The position numbers and the translations under genes were made by a program. Shown here piece by piece: positions 9,236 through 19,857 of a DNA stretch of 64,000 nucleotides. The stretch lies in NCBI GenBank assembly GCA_902729315.2, contig LR746279.1, positions 2,384,501-2,448,500 of the forward strand. Direction: 5' to 3'. The DNA comes from Spirodela intermedia (taxonomy: Eukaryota; Streptophyta; Magnoliopsida; Alismatales; Araceae). The notes below the pieces were generated by a model. That model worked only from the letters and a program-made list of their open reading frames with translations. It was not told the origin of the DNA and did not search any database. How positions within the stretch are numbered: position 1 is the first letter of the stretch; every line of letters starts with the position of its first letter.

Positions 9236-9570
9236 ATGAAAATTGAGACATGCATTGGGCACTTCAATCTAACAAGATGCTCAAAAATAAAAGATTTGAG
9301 AGTAGTTGAAGAGGTGTGGATGATGAGGATTTTGAAAATGAATATATATTTTTTCCAAACTAAGGTTTATTTACCTGCAAAGTGCACCGAATGTGAGGAG
9401 GAGCATGTGCATACATCTCTTGTTGTTTCCTTCCTTGGTGCTACTCCAAGTGGATGACTGTCTAGAGCTGAAGACGCTGCTCTTTTTGAGCTCTCTGGTG
9501 CTAAGAACATCAAAGTGATTGGCAGAAATAAAAAATGGTGGAATTGATTAGAGTGGAACAATAAAAACAA
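9236..9570 (+). pseudogene. NLR 3'-end relic
   Basis: Plus-strand translation resembles the terminal LRRs of the NLRs. It reads IETCIGHFNLTRCSKIKDLRVVEEV (compare CIETLSLFGCSRIEEVIVVEEV), then a broken 'FLVSFLGATPSG', then a scrap of the 'KLPFGLS.AKNIK' and 'WWN.LEW' ends. It has frameshifts and stops. The first 200 bases are also present at 33935-34137, where unit B ends. Nothing is recognised in 9571-10188. Confidence 0.65.
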
Positions 9571-10315
9571 CCAAATATATCTGATTGAGTGACTAGATAG
9601 AATTCAACATCTATTGGACAGAGTTCTCTTATTCATTAGTAGTCATACAAAGAGTGATGTGTATCAAAGTAGTTATTTTACCCTCCTTCTAGCTAATTAT
9701 ACATCTCTCTCTCGTTATGGCTTGATTTAAATTATTCCTACTTACCTTCTTATACCTTGAAGGATTTAATGAAATGTCTTGGTCTACTAAGTTAGTTATT
9801 AAAAAATTGGGTGATGTTATCATCACTTCTCATAATCTATCCAAGATCTTCTTTATGTGACTACATGTCTGCACTGCATTAGGGCCCTATGTTTAGTTGA
9901 ATTTGATCTCATAGTTCAGCTGACCATGTGTTTGAATTTGATCTGAATTTTGTTCTTGGGTTTTGAATTTAAACTAGATAATTTCAAGAGAAGAATTAGT
10001 GTTTTATCAATAGATGACTATTTGTGTTAGATTGGAAGAAGTCATTGGCTTAACTTCAAAAAAAAAATAAAAATGGTTACTCTCTTGGCTGAATGTAGGA
10101 TCTTGAGACAAATAGTATTTGACTAAATCATCTGCCAAACTAACTTGCAAAATCTGATCGAAAGAGAATTGATAAATTAGAGGAGCATATGAATTATCGT
10201 TTTATCCGACCAAATGGATTAAGTAGTGAGGTTTCCAAAGGAAACACTTATCTTGTCGAATTTACATCTTGGCTATGCCTCTGCCTATTATACCTTGGAA
10301 GCAAAGTCAACAATT

Positions 10316-10318
<3 letters not shown>

Positions 10319-10397
<79 letters not shown>
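10319..10397. repeat. (CT)n microsatellite
   Basis: About 39 uninterrupted CT dinucleotides in the leader of the NLR pseudogene. Shorter CT tracts occupy the leaders or promoters of other genes here (about 5936, 25155, 30652, 38410, 59720). The long Ser-Leu reading frames across it are artefacts of the repeat. Confidence 0.95.
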
Positions 10398-10399
<2 letters not shown>

Positions 10400-10614
10400 G
10401 CACATGCCCATCCCTTCCTTCTTGCATGGAGATTATCAGTATGAATTGCTTCTTTGTTCGTTTGAAATTCTTCTGGAATCACCTATTGCAGTTTACATGA
10501 TTTCCTATAGATTAGAATAGGGAAGCCCTCTCCTAGGTATGGAATCTCCACCTGTTATTGCCGGCCATTCTAATTGAGCAGCCGACCTCTTTACTCAATG
10601 ACAACATGGGCATG

Positions 10615-10890
10615 GAGGAGACATTGTCGGAGATCCACCATCTCCTAGAGGACAATGAAGCAGGAATCATCAGGAACTACAACACGGGAGCAATTGGGAA
10701 GACCACCCTCTTGAAGGCAGTCGACGATGAGCTCCTCGGAGATGGTGACCCAAATCACCAGATCAAATCGGCCTTCGCCTTTAAGAGGGTGATCTTCTCT
10801 ATTCCTCCCATGCAGTAGACCCCGATGATTCCTGTTTCATCGTCCTCCAGGAGTCAGCAGATCTTCGACAACATCTCCTCCTCATCCACC
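10615..10890. repeat. Inverted repeat (fold-back) of NLR P-loop sequence
   Basis: The plus-strand arm at about 10615-10722 ('ggaggagacattgtcgg...gaagaccaccctcttgaaggc') pairs with about 10778-10886 read in reverse complement ('ggaggagatgttgtcga...gaagatcaccctcttaaaggc'). The arms are about 105 bases with roughly 80% identity by eye and a loop of about 55 bases. Both arms encode the pre-P-loop and P-loop of an NLR. Confidence 0.75.
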
Positions 10891-11495
10891 ATCGAGAGTG
10901 AAGAGCTCAAGATCAGAATCACCGCGGGCAGCGGCACCTGGACGATTAGGTGGAGATTGCTCTTTTGGGTCTTCAGCCTCTAGACTTTGAGACACTCGGC
11001 AGCTTCACTTTTGGATAAGGATCCAAAAGAAGAGCCCTTAGAGGAGCCCGCTCTCTATTGTGAGGGAGCTTGGAATTTGTTCACATAGGCCTCAATGTTC
11101 ATCATCTCTTTGAGCCATTTCTTGGCCTGCTCGATCCCCTCCAAGTTCTCACGCTCGCTTGATCTAGTGACTTGGGTCACCGTCTTAAAGGAGCCTTATG
11201 TTCTGAAGGTTCAAGAAGACATCACCATTGAGTCGGGCTACCCTCGCCTCAACCAAGGCCAGATGCTTTTAGGGCATCCAATCGACTAGGGTCAGCACCC
11301 TATTGAAGGTCTTCTCCGACATCGGCGCTGTAGGCATCTCCTTATCCTCCTTGGCAAAGGAAGCAAGATACTCTTTACCACATGGATAGAGAAAGTGTGC
11401 AAATGAATGGACGTTGAGTGGAAAGTTAAGGTGTTCATGTTGAATCCAATGAACTCTTGGAAACTCTTTTGCCAAAAGCTGGGTAGGGGAGAAGA

Positions 11496-11732
11496 TGGCA
11501 AGTCTCCACTCCTCATAGAGTTCTTCACCAAGTTCTCCCGACCTCCTCTTCCCATGGTCGCTCGATCCCTCTATATAAGCGAAGTCCTAGTGTTGCATGT
11601 CTTGCATGCTCCCACGTGTGTTTGTCCCCTTTAGCATGTGACTCCAACCAGCCTTGCCTCGTTCTTGGGCTGAGCTGACTTCTTCGGGACCTCTTTCCTA
11701 TTGAGCCCATTTGAGTTGTCAAGGTCTCAACA
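11496..11732. mobile_element. Small TG...CA insertion in the NLR pseudogene
   Basis: 237 bp, beginning TGGCAAGTC and ending TCTCAACA. It interrupts the NLR sequence between GEDQ-type codons (left flank 'ggagaaga', right flank 'aaagaccag', where an uninterrupted NLR reads 'ggagaagaccag'). This gives a 5-bp near-direct repeat GAAGA/AAAGA. It contains TATATAAG. It could be a TRIM-type solo LTR or another short element. Confidence 0.5.
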
Positions 11733-11799
11733 AAAGACCAGTTGTATCCTTCTATGAGATTTCTCGTAGAATCTGTTGCTAAAAAATGTGGAGGCCTAT

Positions 11800-13385
11800 T
11801 GACGTGACTCAGTCGTTGTATATTAAATCACGCAAATATAAAATTTATAAAACTAGAAAATACAAATTTTCAGATATTTAGAAGTATTTCTAAATAAATA
11901 TATCAATTATAATTTAATAAAAATTCCAAAAATAGTGGTAATTTTCCAGGTCGATCACAGGGATGTAATATAATATCTAGTAATTATTCAGAATTTTTCT
12001 CAATGAATAAGATTTTCTTATGAATTTTATACTAGGAAATAAAAAAGAAATATATTTAAAATTCACAAAAAAAAGGAAATAAGGGTGCGGACGTCAGGAT
12101 GACGTCAGCGCCCGGCGAACGCGAATCAGACAGAAACAGAGTTCTGCCCGGCGATTCTTACGTAAGCGATTACAGACGACTTAATTAATCAAATTAAGAT
12201 CTGTAAAAGCCGGAAGAATCGTAATTGAACGAAGTATAGTTTGGTAAATTAAAATCACACAAAGTATCACTAAATGAAGCGTAAATTATATTGAAAGCAG
12301 GAAAATAGAGTTCCGGCGTCGCGACGGCGATGCGTCGGCGATGCGTCGGTGATGCACTGGAATCCTGAGCGTTCGGGAGGATCATCGTGCAGTGTCCACG
12401 GCCTCGAAGGCTCTCCTTGGACAAAGACGACGTGGGCAATCTCTAAATCTTCTCGTGAAGTCTAGAGATCAATGAAGTGGGTCGTCGAATCATCTCTGGC
12501 GGCTATCAGCCGGCGGAGCGGAAAAACGGCGACTTTGCGGCTCTCCGGCAACTGTCACCCGATGAAGAGGAGCTGGATGGAGGTGGGGCGCGTGTCAGGG
12601 AGCTTCATCCTCAAGTCCGTGCAGCAAGAGGAGACTCTTCATCGCGTCTGGTACGCTCTCAAGAGGTGGCGACTGGTCTCCCGGCGGATCGTCCTCTTCC
12701 CAACGACGGCTTGTTTGTCGATCAATCGGAGATGATTTACTCAATGGGTTTGCGATCCTTTTATCGCGAATCGTTCAGCAATTTTAGTAGCAATGCTCCG
12801 CGAATCGCGTTGATGAGATTTTCGCCGATGATCCAGCGATTCTCGTTGCTTAATCCTTCACTGGTGATCTGCAAGAAAGTCGTGATAATCAAATAAAAAT
12901 ATATGAATTTTGACTCTGGAAGGATTCAAACCCGCGCCGGTCGCCCGCCTCTTCTGAGGAAGGTTAGCTTTGTAAGCAAAGTCCCTTCTCTCGTGTGTAT
13001 GACCACTCCTTGCCCCACAGCGGGCTGGCCACCGGTGACGTGGAAGGGGAGTGGCTACGCGTGCCCTGTCAATTCCCAAGCCAAGCTGCTCGAGCCCCTA
13101 CTCGCAGCTTACTCCTCGACTGCGCTTCCGACCTGCTTGCGGGCCCGGCTGGCTGGCGGGTCACCCTATTTTTGCAATATTTTTATTTTTATTTCTTGTT
13201 CTTCATTTATCTCAAAAGTAAAACTATAAACATCATATAAAATCACATAATTACCCAAAAATTCACATTAATCAATTGAAAATCAAAAATCATTCTTTAA
13301 CACAAATATAAGTCTATTTATCATGAGTTAAGGCTAAAACTATATTATTTACTAATTATTAACTCATGATAATGAAGACTTATCA
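11800..13385 (+). mobile_element. Solo-LTR-like element of 1.59 kb, copy 1, inserted in an NLR GLPL motif
   Basis: 1586 bp, starting TGACGTGACTC and ending GACTTATCA, with flanks CCTAT (11795-11799) and CCTAC (13386-13390). Removing the element rejoins 'tgtggaggcctaccgatc', which encodes CGGLPI, the NLR GLPL motif. The target and one-base-decayed target duplication can therefore be read directly. The element has no credible coding capacity. A full-length relative in the opposite orientation is at 15820-17408. The TG...CA ends and 5-bp duplication suggest a solo LTR. Confidence 0.7.
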
Positions 13386-13390
13386 CCTAC

Positions 13391-15819
13391 CGATCCATAG
13401 CTTAATATTTTCCAACAATATTAATTTTTTTTTTGCTCACAATATTTTTAAAAGTCAAAATTTAAAGCAAGCCTGACAGGCATAACTTTTCCAGGCCTTG
13501 TAGATTGTAGATTATGACAATATAGAATGTCTTTTTTTTATATGTTCACCTCTATTGGTTCTTTCTTTTAGAAAATTTTACTGATTTTTATCATGCTATC
13601 AGCCATCCATGCTTTTTTTTCTCTTTTCTGTGGAACGGTTTTCCTGTAGAATGTTCTATGTGACTTACTCCTTGATAAGATCATCAAAGTGCATTATTTT
13701 TATGATCGATCATGCTTAGTTCTATTTTGCATGTTTTATCAATAAAAATAGATGTACTTTCATACTTCACTGCTATTATTACTTTTTCAAATTTTGTTTG
13801 TGGGAGTTTAGATGTCTCACAAGATCTGCTGAATATCTAGTGGTTGCTTTTGAGGTGTTCTTCTTGAAGTAGATGGTTAAAAGTGATGGTATCTTCTTTC
13901 TCTCCATTTTCTTATGCTTGAATTGATTTTTTTTGATGAACCAGAATCATGCTTATTGGTGGGTTCGTTCTCATGAACATGAAATCAAGCATATGCGGAT
14001 TGTTTTAACTAGAACTTATACGTATAGATTGTTTCACCGGTATCAGGAAATGGAATTCACATCTACTTCTGGTTGATTTTGTAAACCTTGGTATTTCTCA
14101 GACACCCGTACTAGGATGCCTATTTTTACACCGTTCCTAATAAATGTATGTTGTCCTCCTTCTTATTCTTACACCATGGTGGAGTTGTCAATGCATTTAC
14201 TAGTATCACATAGAGAGCTTGCTTTATCATATCTTCCCGAGTTTACTTCAGTTTCTATCTCACTGTGTAATTCTTTGTCAAGTGGGATTTGAACATGAGC
14301 AATATATGATTATGAGGTTGTTGATTTTCTAAAAGTTTTTTTATTTACACCATCATCTTTTAGTTTTATTAAAATATTACTCATACAATGATCATTAATT
14401 TAACTGCATAGTACTTTTTAGTAAATTTTTCAAGAGAATAAATAGATGGGTAGTGATATAAACTCAATTAATAAACAAGAATGGTATAATCTTACCTTGA
14501 ACATCTAAAATCCTTGCAACTCTTTCATGTATAGAGTTATGGTATGGGAATGAAATCATGACAAGTGTAGCCCTTTTTAATAGATAGTTGCATCTACAAT
14601 TTTTCTTTAACTAGGGATTTGTCAAACACAAATCAATATGTTGCATGAAAGATCAGTGAATCTATCATCAATAAATACTAATCTTAGATTATTTCTTAGA
14701 CATTTCCATCTAGAACTCACATGAGACTATATTTTGTAAACAACATCAAAAGGCAATTTATATGACTGAAATGTACGCAATTCATATTACATGTATCATT
14801 TCTGAGAGAGATGAACTATTGGCACCTTACTTGTTGTGCCCATTATGTTATGTAATTTCCTAGTGATAAAAAATCTTTGAACACAGACTAACATAGTGTT
14901 GACATCACCAGAAAATATTTCAACAAAAGTTCTGTTGCTACCTACCTAATAAGAAACTTCAAGATACCAGTCCTCTCTAATTTGACCAAGGCCATGTGAG
15001 TAAGACTTGGCATTGCATGATAAAATCATAATCAGGTTGGTTTCCTATTCTGTGCAGCAAAAAGGCAATGATTTAGCCAAAGCCTGATTTCAATCTTTCC
15101 ATCATAGGTAGAAAGAAGAAAGCATAATCCATTGATACTATAAAAAGTAAAAAAGCATACACGTTGATAAGTTCTTCAATGGTGATCTCTTCCCGATTAG
15201 AACATGGAGAGTACACACTCTCCATGTTGACAATCAGTCATGCCTCTTGGCCATCCATTAAAGATAATGTTCAATTGTGTGGTGAACAAAAGGTTGCCTT
15301 CTAAACTTTCATCCCCTCCAATCTAGTGCTATAATCATAAGTAGTTTACAAGTGATACTAGAGACACAAGAAAACTTAAGTTGAAACAAACATTAAAGTT
15401 TAAATTTTCATCTACGTTAGTATGTTGTGTAAAAGAGTATGATATGAATGAAATTAGAACACAATTATAGCCCATTTTAACTAATGATCATGTCTACAAG
15501 CATAGAAAAATTTCAAAAATGTACAATATAATTGGATTTGATAATATTCAATGACCATATTAAAGTATTTTTATCATTAAATTCAATCACAATTTTTCTT
15601 TAACCTAGGATGTATCAAGCACAAGTAAACCCTTTGTCTGAAAAATTAGTGAATCAATCTATAATATCAATAAACTCAAATATTATAGATTTCCATAGAC
15701 ATTTGGAGATAGAATGCATGCAAATGAGAGTATGTCTAGTAAACTATAGAGAAAGAACAATTTATGTGACTCAAGTGTACAGGGCTATGGTATGGAAATG
15801 AAATTAGTATAAGTATAGT
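13391..15819. repeat. AT-rich spacer with degenerate dispersed repeats
   Basis: No gene is seen. 14175-14370 resembles 8050-8300 and 32765-33015 ('catggtggagttgtcaatgcatttactagtatca'). A repeat of about 300 bases occurs three times: about 14520-14790, about 15425-15775, and about 15775-15819 continued at 17409-17740, where the third copy is split by LTR-like copy 2. Shared marks are 'tttctttaacctaggatgtatcaag', 'agacattt.gagatagaa' and 'aatttatgtgact'. The origin is unknown. Confidence 0.5.
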
Positions 15820-17408
15820 TGATAAGTTTTCATTATCATGAGCTAATAACTAGTAAATAGTATAGTTTTAGCCTTAACTCATAATAAATAAACTTATATT
15901 TATGTTTAAGTGTGAAAAGTTATTTTTAGTTGATTAATGTGAATTTTTGGGTAATTATGTGATTTTATATGAATTTATATAATTTTTATAGTTTTACTTT
16001 TCAGATAAATGAAGAAAAAGAAATAAAAATAAAAATAAAACAAAATGGTGGGGACTCACCAGCCAGCTAGGCCTGCAAGTGGGGTGGAAGCGTAGTTGAG
16101 GAGAGTAGCCACAAGCAAGGGCTCAAGTGACTTAGACCGATAGGGGCACGTGTGCGCCGCCCCCCTTTCACGTCATTGGTGGCCAGTCAGCTGTGAGGTA
16201 AAGAGTGGTCATACATGTGTGAGAAAAGGACTCGATCGAAAATGTAATATTATTATATTCACTAGAAATATCAGCACAAAACTAATGTGGGACTAAACCT
16301 GCGCGGGTTTGAATCCTCCTAGAGCCAAAATTCATATTTTTTTAGCTAATTATCACGACTTTCCTATAGATCGCCGATGAAGGATTAAGCAACCAAAATC
16401 GCTAGATCATTGGTGAAAATCTCGTCAACATGATTCGCAGAGCATTGTTACTAAAATTCTTGAACAATTCGTGATAAAAGGATCGTGAATCCATTGAGTA
16501 AAGCATCTCTGATTGATTAACGAACAAGTTGTTGTCGAGAAGAAGACGATATGTCAGGAGATGAGTCGTCACCTCCTAAGAGCATACTGGATGCGATGAA
16601 GAGCCTCCTCTTATTGCGTAGACTTAAGGATGAAGCTTCCTGACACGTGCCCCACCTCCATCTAGCTCCTCTTCTTCAAGTGATAGTCCTAAAGAGCTGC
16701 AAAGTTGTTGTTTTTCTGCTTCGCCGGGTGACAGCCGCCAGAGATGATTCAATGACCCATTTCATTGATCTCTAGACTTCGCAAAGAGATCTAGAGATTT
16801 CTCACATCATCTTTCTCCAAAGAAAGCCTTCGAGGCCATGGACATTACACGACGATCCTCCCAAACATATAGGATGCCAGTGCATTACCGACACATCACT
16901 ACTACGATGCCAAAACTCTATTTTCCTACTTTCAACTTAATTTCTATTTCATTTAGTAATAATTTATTGATTTTAAACTTACCAAGATATACTTCATTCC
17001 ATTACAATTTTTCTAGTTTTTACAGATCTTAATTTGATCAACTAAATTATTTATAATCGCTTACGTAAGAATCACCAGGTGGAACTCTTTTTTCGCTTGA
17101 TTTGCATTGGTTAGGTGCTGACATCATCCTGATCTCTTTTTCGTAAATTTTAAATATATTTTCTTTTTATTTCTTAATATAAAATTCATAGAAAATAATA
17201 TTCTTTGAGAAAAATTCTGAATAATTACCAGATATTATATTACATTCTTATGACTGACCTGAAAAATCACTACTATTTTTAAAATTTTTATTCAATTATA
17301 TTTGATATATTTGTTCTGAAATACTTCTAAATATTCAAAAATTCATATTTTCTAGTTTTATAAATTTTAAATTTACGTGATTTACTATACAACGACTAAA
17401 TCATGTCA
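15820..17408 (-). mobile_element. Solo-LTR-like element of 1.59 kb, copy 2 (inverted)
   Basis: 1589 bp; the reverse complement aligns along its length with 11800-13385. On the plus strand it starts TGATAAG and ends CATGTCA, with flanks ATAGT (15815-15819) and ATAGC (17409-17413). The related empty site at about 15463-15475 reads 'ttatagcccatttt', which supports an insertion duplicating ATAGC. Unlike copy 1 it carries about 70 extra bases near 16230-16295. No ORF of note. Confidence 0.7.
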
Positions 17409-17837
17409 ATAGCCCCTTTAACTGATGATTCCATTTGCAAGCACCAAGTTTTTTCTAAAATGTAGAATATAATTAGATTTGATATAACCAACGACCATAT
17501 GAGAGTATTTTTCATCATTAAAATTCAATCACAATGTTTCCTTGACTTAAGATCTATCAAGTACATTTCAGCTGGTTGTATGAAAAATCAGTTAATCAAG
17601 CTATCATCCATAAGTGCACTAATATTATACATTTCCTCAGCTTAGACATTTGAAGACAGAACGCACATGAGAGAATGTTTTGCAAGCTATAGTAGAAGAC
17701 AATTTATGTGATTGAAGTAGATGCAATTCACATTCTTCACCAATCGAATTCCTTGGCTGTTTCATTTCAACCACAAAAATAAATTTGCCGTGCTTCTTTC
17801 AAAAATCGTAATATTACCAAAATAGACGACAAAAGGG

Positions 17838-18445
17838 GATAAACTTTGATCAGATGTCTTCATGCTCCCACTCTAATTGAAAGGCACTCCTTGGCGGATG
17901 TATCTTTCAATCTGTCGAAACTGAACTCAAGAAGAATTATAACCTCTTTCATGTCTCCGATCTCCACGGGTATGCCCTTCAGTGCCATGAGAGTCTCTTT
18001 CCACTCGCCATGGGTGGTGGCATCCGCCATGGCTCGGCCTACAGTGATGAGGGTGATCAGAAGGCCTCCACATTTTTGACAAACTGCTTTTGTGAGAGGC
18101 CTTATAGAGAGATCATTCCACTAGTCTTCTCCTTTTCCCATCTTTTGGTAGAGGAGCGTCCAACAGCTCTTAATTCAACAAGGGAACCTTAACTTTCCCT
18201 TGAGCATCCATATCGATGCACACATTCAGTGAGCGTGTGGTGAAGACAATCTTGCTTATGTTCCTGAGAGAGGAGAAGGGGATGCCTACAGCGCCGAGGT
18301 CTAGTTTCTCCCACAGGTCATTCAGCAGTAGAAGGAAATTCCTCTTGGAGAGGACCATGTCGGTTGGATGTGCTAGGAGGGTTTGACCCTGGTCTTGTCC
18401 TGGGCAAGAGTAGCCTAACCGGATGGCGATTTTTTTCAATATCAA
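17838..18445 (-). pseudogene. NLR NB-ARC fragment
   Basis: The minus strand reads IAIRLGYSCPGQDQGQTLLA, a decayed kinase-2 (LLLLNDLWEKLDL, with the first Asp changed to Asn), SKIVFTTRSLNVCIDMDAQG, then after a frameshift and stop CGGLLITLITVGRAMADATT and LLEFSFDRLKDTSAKECL. It has neither the P-loop nor any LRR. It is closest in wording to the intact unit A-C NLRs. Confidence 0.8.
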
Positions 18446-19786
18446 AACTACTTAAACAAAGAAACCTGCCCTTCATTGATTCTCACCCCCAATTTTTTTC
18501 AGTCTAGGGACATAATATTTCACAATAAATAACTTACTCACTATTATAATACAACTTATTTTGAAGAAAATATACCAAAATTCAATTGAAACAATCAAAA
18601 ATTGCTTCATTTTTCTTCATTCAACTACAAAGTGAATGACCTTGGTCGAGGATCAGAAATATACTCAAGAATTTATATTCTTCTTCATAAATACATAGCA
18701 TGAGCGAGATAAAGAGGTTGTTGTCTCCTCTGGCAGAGAGGTGCTATAAAGCAAGCCAATACTAAATTTAGTAGTAAAAATTATTAAATTTAGTAGTAAG
18801 TAATATAAGGTACTCACTAGCTAAATTTCTTAAATTTCCCTTGCTAGGGAAGTGAGAAAATACTGAAATGATCAGGGAATAATGAACTCATCGAGGGTTT
18901 TTGCTAGAGATCATCAAGTTTTTTTGAGGCCTAACCCATGTGATCTGAAGCTTTAGCTCTTGATTTTACAACCTATGCATTCCTGTGGCCAAGATTTGCA
19001 TTGCTACCAATAATTTAGAACTATTGCTCAACGCAAGAGTATATTATGTTAAATAGTGATGGGGATGGGACATGCCATGTCATTAGTGCATCCACGCCAG
19101 CCTAGTATCCCGCCACATCAGCATGGTCTACCACGTCATCGTCGAATGCCACGTCATTCCTATAAAATATCCCTTTAATGACACCTCCTTTCATATTCTA
19201 TAAAATATCCCTGTACTGACGATTGAACAAAGAAAAGAAGAGGAGGAGAAGAAATAAATTTTAGGTATTTGGTTAAGATTACAGCAAAGTCACCCCATTT
19301 AGGGTTTGGTCGCGAGGACCACCGTCGAGTCCGGTCAGTGGGATGGTCGAGAGGACCACCGTAGCCCCCGGTCAAGGGGATGGTCGCGAGGACCACCGCC
19401 GACACCGGTCGGAGCTTGCGGCCCGACGCGCCTCCGTCGCGCGTCCTCAAGGCGCCGCCGCCCTTCTCGCCTCCGCCGTCCTGCCTTCCAGCAGCCTCAT
19501 CGTCGCCGTCTCCCTCCGGTGCCGCCATCCCGCCTTCCCGCCGCCTCCTGCTTTCACCGATGACGCGTCCACCGCCACCGTTCTCTCCCCGGCGCCCCGC
19601 CGCTGAAACGCCCGAATTAGGATTTCGGCAGCGACTCCCTTAAGGGGGCACTTATTGGGCCTCGCTCACTTTACCTGCCGGCCCAGCCATCAGGCCCACC
19701 AAGCTAATCCACCGCGTTGTCCCGCATCAAATAGTCTCATGATTGAGGAAGATATATTCTTGAGATAACTTCGGGGAAAGTCGAAT
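18446..19786. other. Intergenic DNA with a short GC-rich tandem repeat
   Basis: 18446-19140 is AT-rich with nothing recognised. At about 19140-19225 the phrase 'tataaaatatccct' occurs twice. At 19308-19415 a 37-base unit ('ggtcgcgaggaccaccg...') is present three times. The following 200 bases are GC-rich (about 19415-19610) and open in several frames at once. I see no protein family there and read it as a repeat or retroelement fragment. Confidence 0.5.
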
Positions 19787-19857
19787 ATTACATCTTTTGC
19801 GCACTACGCCTCCTCATCTCCCTTCTGTTTCTCCACCGCCGTCTGATCTCATCAAGA

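Larger units (their letters stand above)
10189..11799 (+). pseudogene. Rearranged NLR pseudogene with an inverted central segment
   Basis: The layout is mosaic. At 10189-10500 (plus) is the NLR leader and N-terminus (MNCFFVRLKFFWNHL) with a long CT repeat. At 10560-10738 (plus) is the pre-P-loop and P-loop region (EETLSEIHHLLEDNEAGIIRNY..GAIGKTTLLKAV). About 10740-11150 is in the opposite orientation and reads, on the minus strand, from a CC scrap into a second copy of the same P-loop region. At 11157-11495 (plus) come RNBS-A ('LVTWVTVLKEPYVLKVQEDI') and kinase-2/RNBS-B remnants. After a 237-bp insertion the frame resumes with SVAKKCGGL, and the GLPL motif is split by a 1.59-kb LTR-like element. 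There are many stops, so it is not functional. Confidence 0.8.

Noticed and set aside
10226-10520. Three overlapping ORFs with long Ser-Leu runs
   Set aside because: They read through the (CT)n microsatellite; any frame stays open there. Only the short NLR leader part has homology.
12900-12935. tRNA-like B-box (gggtttgaatcc on the minus strand) in the 1.59-kb element suggesting a SINE
   Set aside because: No A-box or cloverleaf partner, and the element ends and length fit an LTR better.
19306-19643. Three plus-strand ORFs of 85-87 codons and one antisense ORF of 117 codons
   Set aside because: GC-rich tandem repeat leaves several frames open at once; composition is Arg/Pro/Ala-rich without any family motif.
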